Positions 1 to 4,842 of a DNA stretch of 6,038 nucleotides are shown here, in pieces. Source of the stretch: Devosia sp. GTDB lineage: Bacteria; Pseudomonadota; Alphaproteobacteria; Rhizobiales; Devosiaceae. A program made the position numbers and the translations under genes. The notes beneath the pieces are model-generated. The model ran no database searches and had not been told where the DNA came from. It saw only the letters and a program-made list of their open reading frames with translations. Where the stretch lies: positions 1-6,038 of the forward strand of contig JAQGKG010000388.1 in assembly GCA_028290245.1 (NCBI GenBank). Reading direction: 5' to 3'. Position 1 is the stretch's first letter, and each line of letters starts with the position of its first letter.

Positions 1-59
1 CCCTGATCGAAGACGTTCTGGCGGTAGTGCTCGCCGTCATCGTCGTCTACCTCGCCTGA
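1..59 (+). CDS. C-terminal end of an unidentified membrane protein (partial)
   Basis: Only the last 18 residues and a TGA stop are inside the window, read in the frame starting at base 3: LIEDVLAVVLAVIVVYLA. An acidic pair (Glu-Asp) followed by an unbroken run of Val, Leu, Ala and Ile is typical of a final transmembrane helix with almost no tail after it. The family cannot be named from so little. An ending of this kind occurs in small multi-helix proteins such as DUF4126, but that is a guess. It is not the end of a urease structural subunit as I know them. The stop is followed 8 bases later by a strong stem-loop, so this gene probably ends its own transcript. The open frame and hydrophobic pattern are visible; that it is a real gene is inferred. 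Confidence 0.45.
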   Translation, partial: LIEDVLAVVLAVIVVYLA

Positions 60-67
60 TCCCGAAC

Positions 68-102
68 GCAGGCGAGCCATCGGCGCGGCTCGTCTGCCGT
101 TT
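68..102 (+). terminator. Stem-loop, probable intrinsic terminator
   Basis: Bases 68-78 (GCAGGCGAGCC) pair with 87-97 (GGCTCGTCTGC) over 11 consecutive positions, with one G-T wobble and an 8-base loop. It begins 8 bases after the stop of the upstream gene. The T tract that follows is short (TTT at 100-102), so termination may be incomplete or may depend on Rho. The position and the long stem make a terminator the best reading; a processing or mRNA-stability hairpin is the alternative. Confidence 0.5.
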
Positions 103-145
103 GATCATCACTTTGCCATGCGACTCGGTCATGCTGCTGTGCATC

Positions 146-151
146 AGGGAG
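146..151 (+). promoter_or_regulatory. Ribosome binding site of the MliC-like gene
   Basis: AGGGAG lies 7 bases before the ATG at 159. It is the clearest Shine-Dalgarno sequence on the plus strand of this window. It supports ATG 159 as the start over the later in-frame ATG at 180, which would cut into the signal peptide. Confidence 0.6.
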
Positions 152-158
152 CCCAGAC

Positions 159-539
159 ATGACACGCACCAGTTTCGTCATGGCCATCGCCGCCATGCTG
201 CTGCCCACCACCGCTATCGCCGGCCAGACCTCGCTGCAGATCGAGCTCAATACCGCGCGCGATTTTGAGCGCCACGTCTTGACCTATGACTGCGCCACCG
301 AAACCCCGATCACCGTCACCTATATCAACGCCGCACCAAACTTCCTGGCCCTGGTCCCCGTCGCCGATGAGCCGGAAGAACTGGTCTTCGCATCGGTGAT
401 CTCCGCATCGGGCGTGCGCTACGTTTCCGGCAAATGGGCATGGTGGACGCGCGGCGCCGACGCCAGCCTCTACGACACGACGCTGGGTGAAGACGCCGAA
501 GCAGTTCTCACTTGCTCCGAGTTCATCGACACGCCCTGA
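159..539 (+). CDS. Secreted MliC/PliC-like lysozyme-inhibitor family protein
   Basis: This 126-residue exported protein resembles the MliC/PliC family, which protects the cell wall by plugging the active site of C-type lysozyme in the periplasm. Residues 1-21 form a signal peptide (Arg3, hydrophobic core 6-15, Ala-Ile-Ala before a likely cut after residue 21). There is no lipobox cysteine, so the mature form should be soluble and periplasmic. Family marks are YDC at 43-45, ITVTY at 51-55, SASGVRY at 82-88 and WWTRG at 95-99. Cys45 and Cys119 are the only cysteines and could form the family disulfide. In characterised MliC a Ser and a Lys contact the lysozyme catalytic acids. Ser84 fits the Ser, but Arg98 sits where Lys is expected, so inhibition is uncertain. 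The gene lies between a probable terminator and the urease accessory genes and may be their first co-transcribed gene. The family call is fairly firm; the activity is inferred. Confidence 0.75.
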   Translation: MTRTSFVMAIAAMLLPTTAIAGQTSLQIELNTARDFERHVLTYDCATETPITVTYINAAPNFLALVPVADEPEELVFASVISASGVRYVSGKWAWWTRGADASLYDTTLGEDAEAVLTCSEFIDTP

Positions 540-589
540 GCGTCAGACCACAGGCTTGGTTCAATATTGGGTCACTCGGCCCTGTTGAA

Positions 590-605
590 CGGCACGGCTT
601 TTGTA
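590..605 (+). promoter_or_regulatory. Candidate sigma-54 (-24/-12) promoter for ureE-ureG
   Basis: CGGCACGgcttTTGTA resembles the sigma-54 consensus TGGCACG-N4-TTGCA. The GG at 591-592 and the G at 603 are separated by exactly the expected 10 bases. Two positions differ: C for T at the first base, and GT for GC in the -12 element. Transcription would begin near 615-617, about 30 bases before the ureE start. Nitrogen control of urease genes is well known, so the location makes sense. I found no NtrC-type site upstream by eye. The C in the -12 GC is normally highly conserved, which is the main weakness. Confidence 0.4.
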
Positions 606-611
606 TAGGCT

Positions 612-634
612 GTCTCGACATCAAATGCCGAGAC
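612..634 (+). repeat. Inverted repeat in the ureE leader
   Basis: GTCTCG at 612-617 and CGAGAC at 629-634 are perfect reverse complements around an 11-base spacer. The right arm contains CGAGA (629-633), the only purine-rich stretch at a usable distance before the ureE ATG at 645. As RNA, the hairpin could partly hide the ribosome binding site. As DNA, it could be an operator at the expected transcription start. A 6-bp repeat can also arise by chance. Confidence 0.35.
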
Positions 635-644
635 TGCATCACCC

Positions 645-1109
645 ATGCTGCGCGCCGTATCCATCCTCCCGCCCGATCATGGCCGGGGCCTTCCCTATGA
701 CAGCATTACCCTCGAACACACCGAGCGCCGCCTGCGCCGCAAGCTGCTTCGCCTTGCCGGTGGCGACGAAATCATGGTCGACCTCCCCCAAACGCTGACG
801 CTGGAACACGGTAGCGTCCTCGAGCTCGAAGATGGCCGCCTCGTCGGCATCATCGCCGCCGAAGAACTGCTTTACGACGTGCGCGGCCGCGATACGGCCC
901 ACCTCGTTCGCCTCGCCTGGCACATCGGCAATCGCCACACCTCGGCGCAGCTAGAAGACAACCGCATCCTGATCAAGCGCGACCACGTCCTCAAGACCAT
1001 GCTGGAAGGCCTCGACGCCACCATCGAAAACGTCTCGGAGCCCTTCTATGCCGAGCATGGCGCCTATCACAGCCACGCCGATAGCGGCCACGCGCTCCTC
1101 GCGCGATGA
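645..1109 (+). CDS. ureE: Urease accessory protein UreE (nickel metallochaperone)
   Basis: UreE is a cytoplasmic homodimer that carries Ni(II) to the UreG/UreF/UreD complex for insertion into apo-urease. The 154 residues match the usual length. The N-terminal domain spans about 1-75, with an ITLEHTERR strand near 21-29 and DLPQTLTLEHGSVLELEDG at 46-64. The C-terminal metal-binding domain holds the family signature WHIGNRH (92-98) and RDHVL (112-116); His93, His98 and His114 fit the conserved metal ligands. The last residues carry four more histidines (138, 142, 144, 149), a short version of the His-rich tail of some UreE proteins. The start is chosen because it gives the full N-terminal domain; the ribosome binding site is weak. 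The stop overlaps the ureF start in an ATGA, which suggests coupled translation. The identification is firm. Confidence 0.95.
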   Translation: MLRAVSILPPDHGRGLPYDSITLEHTERRLRRKLLRLAGGDEIMVDLPQTLTLEHGSVLELEDGRLVGIIAAEELLYDVRGRDTAHLVRLAWHIGNRHTSAQLEDNRILIKRDHVLKTMLEGLDATIENVSEPFYAEHGAYHSHADSGHALLAR

Positions 1110-1768
1110 GCGGTAATCGCGACCTGCAAAAGCTCCTGACCTGGCTGTCGCCGGCTTTCCCCGTCGGCGCCTTCGCTTGGTCGGCCGGCATGGAATCTGC
1201 AATCCATGCCCGCACCGTGCATGACCGCGCCACCACCGAGGACTGGATTTCCGGCGCCCTCAATCACGGCAGTCTACGCACCGACGGCATCCTGTTCGCC
1301 CACGCCCACCGTGCCGCCACCGACCCAGCCGCCTTGCGCGATCTCGCCGACCTCTGCCTCGCTCTAACCCCTGCCCGCGAACGCCACGACGAAACCACCA
1401 TCACCGGCCACGCCTTCGCCACCGCCTCCAAAGCCTGGCCGACACCAGTCCTCGCCAATCTGCCCGAACCCTGCCCGTATCCCATCGCCGTCGGGGCAAT
1501 CGCTGGGGGTCACGCAATCGACCTGGAAGCCGCCCTGCTGGCCTACCTGACCGCCACCATTCACAGCCAGGTCTCCGTCGCCGTCCGCCTGATCCCCATC
1601 GGCCAGTCCAATGGCCTCGCCATCATGGCCGCACTCGAACCCGCCATAGCCAGCATGGCGACGCTGTGCCAGCATGCCGCACTGGACGATATTGGCTCGG
1701 TGGCCTACGCGGCGGATATTGCCCAGATGGCCCACGAAACCCTGACCACGAGAATCTTCCGCTCATGA
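1106..1768 (+). CDS. ureF: Urease accessory protein UreF
   Basis: UreF is an all-helical cytoplasmic protein that binds UreD (UreH) and recruits UreG, gating its GTPase during nickel delivery to urease. The 220 residues are standard for the family. Hallmarks are LSPAFPVGAF at 14-23 near the N-terminus, the segment EDWISGALNHGSLRTD at 45-60, RLIPIGQSNG at 161-170, and the C-terminal ADIAQMAHETLTTRIFRS at 203-220, close to the usual ADIxxMxHExxxxRLFRS ending. The ATG overlaps the ureE stop by 4 bases with no clear Shine-Dalgarno sequence, so translation probably depends on termination of ureE. Its own stop overlaps the start of the next gene in the same way. Position 24-26 reads Ala-Trp-Ser where many homologues have Ser-Tyr-Ser, an ordinary variation. 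The identification is firm. Confidence 0.94.
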   Translation: MSGNRDLQKLLTWLSPAFPVGAFAWSAGMESAIHARTVHDRATTEDWISGALNHGSLRTDGILFAHAHRAATDPAALRDLADLCLALTPARERHDETTITGHAFATASKAWPTPVLANLPEPCPYPIAVGAIAGGHAIDLEAALLAYLTATIHSQVSVAVRLIPIGQSNGLAIMAALEPAIASMATLCQHAALDDIGSVAYAADIAQMAHETLTTRIFRS

Positions 1769-2196
1769 GCATGCTCATTGCCGCCTTCATGTTCATTATC
1801 CTGCTGGCAGTCGCCACGGCGCACCTGCTCTGGTCGATCGGCCGCACGTGGCCAATCCGTGGCGAAAAACTGCTAGCCCAGACCGTCGTCGGCACCGCCG
1901 ATATCGAACGCATGCCGCCCCGGCTAGCGTCCTTCGCCATCGGCCTGGCGACACTCGCCGCAGGCATCCTCGCTATGGCGCTGGCCGATCACGACAGCGG
2001 CGGCCTGCCACTTACCATCCTCGGCCTCCCGTTCGCCGCGATTTTCCTCGCCCGCGGCATTGTCGGCTACACCGGCTGGTGGGCGGCTCGCACGCCGGAG
2101 CCCAATTTCCGGCTCAACGACCGCCGCGTCTACTCACCCGCCTGCCTGTTTCTCGGCGCAGGCTTCCTCGCCCTCGTCATCCTGAGGCTGTTATGA
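1765..2196 (+). CDS. DUF3995-like four-helix membrane protein in the urease operon
   Basis: A 143-residue inner-membrane protein with four predicted helices at about 2-24, 54-73, 81-102 and 122-142. The features AHLLWSIGRTWP (19-30), a GIVGYTGWW segment (98-106), and FRLNDRRVYSPACLFLGAGF (115-134) resemble the DUF3995 family, whose function is unknown as far as I know. The charged loops are short and there is no catalytic or metal-binding motif I can name. The only histidines are His20 and His76 and the only cysteine is Cys117, so it does not look like a known nickel or urea transporter. The start at 1765 is chosen because its ATGA overlaps the ureF stop; an open frame continues upstream to 1666 but lies inside ureF. 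A second ATG at 1771 is possible. The gene ends in another ATGA overlap with ureG, so it is wired into the urease maturation transcript. The family assignment is from memory of the motif pattern. Confidence 0.75.
   Translation: MSMLIAAFMFIILLAVATAHLLWSIGRTWPIRGEKLLAQTVVGTADIERMPPRLASFAIGLATLAAGILAMALADHDSGGLPLTILGLPFAAIFLARGIVGYTGWWAARTPEPNFRLNDRRVYSPACLFLGAGFLALVILRLL
2184..2187 (+). promoter_or_regulatory. Ribosome binding site of ureG
   Basis: GAGG lies 5 bases before ATG 2193. Together with the ATGA overlap it fixes the ureG start here, although the same frame is open for hundreds of bases upstream. Confidence 0.5.
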
Positions 2197-2825
2197 AATC
2201 TCTGAATGGTCCCCTGCGCATCGGCATCGGCGGTCCCGTCGGCTCCGGCAAGACCACGCTCTGCGAAATGCTGCTCAAGGCGATGCGCGACCGCGACTCG
2301 ATGGCCGTCGTCACCAATGACATCTACCCCCGGGAAGACGCGCTGATCCTCGCCCGCGCCCAGGCCATTTCCGAAGACCGCATCGTCGGGGTCGAAACCG
2401 GCGGCTGCCCCCACACGGCTATCCGCGAAGACGCCTCGCTCAACCTCGCGGCCATCCATGACCTCAACAAGAAATTCCCCGACCTCGACATCATCCTGAT
2501 CGAAAGCGGCGGCGACAATCTTGCAGCCACCTTCTCCCCCGACCTCGCCGACCTGACGATCTATGTCATCTCGGTGGCACAGGGCGAAAAGATCCCGCGC
2601 AAAGGCGGCCCGGCCATCTCCCGCTCGGACCTGCTGGTCATCACCCACACCGACCTGGCCCCCTACGTAAACGCCAGCCTCGAAGTGATGGAAAGCGACA
2701 CACAAAAAGTGCGCGAAGGCCGCCCCTACATTTTCACCGACCTACTGCGACGCGAGAGCCTCGACCAGATCATCGCCTACATCGAACATGCCGGCGGGTT
2801 GGTCGATGCCCAAGCCGCGGAGTAA
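2193..2825 (+). CDS. ureG: Urease accessory GTPase UreG
   Basis: UreG is a SIMIBI-class cytoplasmic GTPase. It takes nickel from UreE, dimerises through a Cys-Pro-His site, and delivers the metal to urease with UreF and UreD. The 210 residues are a normal length. Conserved parts are the P-loop GPVGSGKT (14-21), NDIYPREDA (42-50), ETGGCPHTAIRED (68-80, with Cys72 and His74 as nickel ligands), ESGGDNLAATFSP (104-116) and GEKIPRKGGP (131-140). The guanine-recognition region is unusual: where UreG normally has VINKxDLAP, this protein has VITHTDLAP (149-157), losing Asn and Lys but keeping Asp154. Ser127 stands where VIDVA usually has Asp, and FTDLL (181-185) replaces the common FTNLK. The open frame extends upstream to 1848, but ATG 2193 with its GAGG and ATGA overlap is the sensible start. 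The gene ends 3 bases from the convergent glgX stop. The identity is firm; the effect of the altered motif is unknown. Confidence 0.95.
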   Translation: MKSLNGPLRIGIGGPVGSGKTTLCEMLLKAMRDRDSMAVVTNDIYPREDALILARAQAISEDRIVGVETGGCPHTAIREDASLNLAAIHDLNKKFPDLDIILIESGGDNLAATFSPDLADLTIYVISVAQGEKIPRKGGPAISRSDLLVITHTDLAPYVNASLEVMESDTQKVREGRPYIFTDLLRRESLDQIIAYIEHAGGLVDAQAAE

Positions 2826-2828
2826 CCG

Positions 2829-4829
2829 CTAAACCGCCCGCACCAAAGCCACCACCGACCGCGGCGTCAGCGTCGCGGTGCTGTCTGCTACCGCCACAGC
2901 GGCAACATTGTCCGACTGAATCCCCACAGTCCACTGCCCCTCGGGCAGCCGCGCCACCACCGGATCGACCCGGCGGTTGAACCATACCAGAACCTCGTCG
3001 TCCTTGTTGCGCACGTGCATGCCCAGCACCGATGCGCTCCAGTCGTTCCAGTCGCCTTCGTTCATCTCACGACCGTCTGGATGCAGCCAAACCACATCGC
3101 GCACGCCATTTTTTTCCTGACCAGTCAGGAAATGATCATGCGTCAGTGCTGAATGTTCCTTGCGGAACTTGGCTATCGCCGCGACGAAATCGACCAGATC
3201 GCCGTCGCCGTTTTCCCAGTCGATCCAGGTGATTTCATTGTCCTGCGCATAGGCATTGTTGTTGCCCTGCTGGGTGCGGAACATCTCGTCGCCCTGTTGC
3301 AGCAGCGGAATACCGCGCGACAAAAACAACGTGCCGAGCAGCGCACGCACATCGCGTTTACGCGCCGCGATTATGCCCTCGTCATCGGTGTCGCCCTCGG
3401 CGCCGCAGTTCCATGAGGCATTGTGGTTATGGCCGTCGTTATTGTTTTCGCCATTGGCCTCGTTATGCTTTTTCTCGTAGCTCACGAGGTCGCGCAGCGT
3501 GAAACCGTCGTGCACCGCCAGCATGTTTACGCCATGGCTCGGCTTGCGGCCCGAATTGTCGAAGATCTCCGCCGACCCTGCCACTTTCCCCGCCAGCGCA
3601 CCGATCTTGCCATTCTCGCCACGCCAGAACTCGCGAATCTCATCGCGATACGTGTCGTTGTGCTCCCTGAATTCCTTGCCGAATTGCCCTAGCGCATAGC
3701 CGCCAGGACCCGGATCCCACGGCTCTGCCACCAGAATACACTGGCTCAAAACCGGATCGGATTTGATCATCCGCAGCATTTCCGCATTGGCATTGAAGCC
3801 GGGATCGCGGCCCAGCACCGTGGCCAGATCGAACCGGAAACCAGACACGCCCATTTCCTCGACCCAATAGCGCAACGAGTCGATCACCAGCCTCTGGGTA
3901 GCGGGATGGTCGCAGCGCAGCGTATTGCCGGTGCCGGTATCGTTGACCAACTGCTGCTTTCCGTCGACTTCGGTGAACCGGTAATAGGTCTTGGCGTCCA
4001 GCCCCATCAGGCTCAGCATCGGCCCGTTAGCATCGCTTTCGCCGGTGTGGTTGTAGACCACGTCGAGGATCACCGAGATGCCGTTCTTGCGATACAGGTC
4101 GGTCATGTTCCGCAATTCCTGCGGCCCGCGTGGCGCCAGCCGCGGGTCGATCGACGAATAGGCCATGGGATTGTAACCCCAGGCATTGGTCAGCCCGAGA
4201 ACCGGCAAATGCCCCTCGTCGATCCACGCCGCCGTCGGCATCAACTGCAGCGTATCGACGCCAATATACTTGAGGTGGTCGATCACCCGCTGCGTCGTCA
4301 GCGCCGCGATGGTGCCGCGCAACGGCCCCTGCACGCTGGGATGCCGCATCGTATAGCCGCGCACATTCATCTCATAAAACAATCCCGGCGCCTTCTTGCG
4401 CGGCAGGATATCCTCATTGCCCATCTCGCCGACGATCGCCTTGGGGATCAGTGGCGCCGTATCCACGGCCTCGCTCCGGTCCAATCGCAGCCGCGGCGAG
4501 CGCACGAAAACCCGATCCAGCCGCTTGGCATAGGGATCGATCAGCAGCTTCATCGGGTCAAAGAAATACCCCTGATCCGGATCATATGGACCATCGGCCC
4601 GCAGCCCATAACGCGTGCCTGCCCCAATGCCCGAGATCAGCCCGGCGCGAATATGCTCCTCGTGCACATCCAGCTCGAACCGATCCGTCTCCTGGTCCTG
4701 CTCGTCGTAGATAGACACCCAGATGTTGGTGGCGCTCTCCGAATAGACAGCAAAGTTGACGCCCTCGGCCGTTACGGTCGCGCCGAGCTTTTCGATACTG
4801 CCCCCATTGGGGACCAGCGTAGGAGTCAT
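2829..4829 (-). CDS. glgX: Glycogen debranching enzyme GlgX (GH13)
   Basis: GlgX is a cytoplasmic alpha-1,6-glucosidase (isoamylase-type GH13) that removes the short maltotetraosyl-like stubs left when phosphorylase trims glycogen. The protein has 666 residues, normal for the family. An N-terminal CBM48-type beta domain covers about 5-110 (GATVTAEGVNFAVYSESA at 16-33). The GH13 barrel has all four signature regions: DVVYNH (256-261), GFRFD with nucleophile Asp334, VAEPWD with acid/base Glu369, and AVHDG with Asp441. KHNEANGENNNDGHN (454-468) and SWNCG (472-476) are typical of GlgX. The last 80 or so residues form a beta-sandwich cap. The start is ATG 4829, 13 bases after the pgm stop; an in-frame ATG at 4913 would overlap pgm and add 28 unrelated residues. 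Expression most likely comes from the upstream pgm/glg promoter. The identification is firm. Confidence 0.95.
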   Translation of the reverse strand: MTPTLVPNGGSIEKLGATVTAEGVNFAVYSESATNIWVSIYDEQDQETDRFELDVHEEHIRAGLISGIGAGTRYGLRADGPYDPDQGYFFDPMKLLIDPYAKRLDRVFVRSPRLRLDRSEAVDTAPLIPKAIVGEMGNEDILPRKKAPGLFYEMNVRGYTMRHPSVQGPLRGTIAALTTQRVIDHLKYIGVDTLQLMPTAAWIDEGHLPVLGLTNAWGYNPMAYSSIDPRLAPRGPQELRNMTDLYRKNGISVILDVVYNHTGESDANGPMLSLMGLDAKTYYRFTEVDGKQQLVNDTGTGNTLRCDHPATQRLVIDSLRYWVEEMGVSGFRFDLATVLGRDPGFNANAEMLRMIKSDPVLSQCILVAEPWDPGPGGYALGQFGKEFREHNDTYRDEIREFWRGENGKIGALAGKVAGSAEIFDNSGRKPSHGVNMLAVHDGFTLRDLVSYEKKHNEANGENNNDGHNHNASWNCGAEGDTDDEGIIAARKRDVRALLGTLFLSRGIPLLQQGDEMFRTQQGNNNAYAQDNEITWIDWENGDGDLVDFVAAIAKFRKEHSALTHDHFLTGQEKNGVRDVVWLHPDGREMNEGDWNDWSASVLGMHVRNKDDEVLVWFNRRVDPVVARLPEGQWTVGIQSDNVAAVAVADSTATLTPRSVVALVRAV

Positions 4830-4842
4830 GGATATTCCGATA

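Larger units (their letters stand above)
540..644 (+). other. Intergenic leader before ureE
   Basis: This 105-base gap between the MliC-like gene and ureE looks less GC-rich than its surroundings, with an AT-rich patch around 560-568 that includes the 8-base palindrome CAATATTG at 562-569. It contains the sigma-54-like element and the inverted repeat listed separately. I see no small gene with a plausible start and ribosome binding site in it, and no clear terminator after the MliC-like gene. Confidence 0.6.

Noticed and set aside
558..570. IHF-like site around the AT-rich TTCAATATT patch
   Set aside because: Only part of the consensus matches and the downstream TTR half is missing, so it is not supportable by eye.
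585..609. Sigma-70 promoter TTGAAC ... TATAGG before ureE
   Set aside because: The spacing between the two hexamers is only 13 bases, too short for a standard promoter; the sigma-54-like reading of the same stretch has the right geometry.
512..798. Two small plus-strand open frames around 512-700 and 601-798
   Set aside because: They overlap the MliC-like gene end and ureE in other frames, have no ribosome binding site, and show Arg/Pro/Ser-rich shadow composition.
1666..1764. Earlier start for the DUF3995-like gene
   Set aside because: It would overlap the conserved C-terminus of UreF by about 100 bases; ATG 1765 begins directly at the first hydrophobic helix and overlaps the stop by 4 bases.
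1848..2192. N-terminal extension of ureG by 115 residues
   Set aside because: The extension is Arg/Pro/His-rich, overlaps the membrane protein gene in another frame, and precedes a normal UreG start (ATG 2193 with GAGG).
2130..2705. A 191-codon open frame on the minus strand opposite ureG
   Set aside because: It is antisense to conserved UreG motifs, rich in Gly, Val and Asp runs typical of a shadow frame, with no plausible ribosome binding site or domain.
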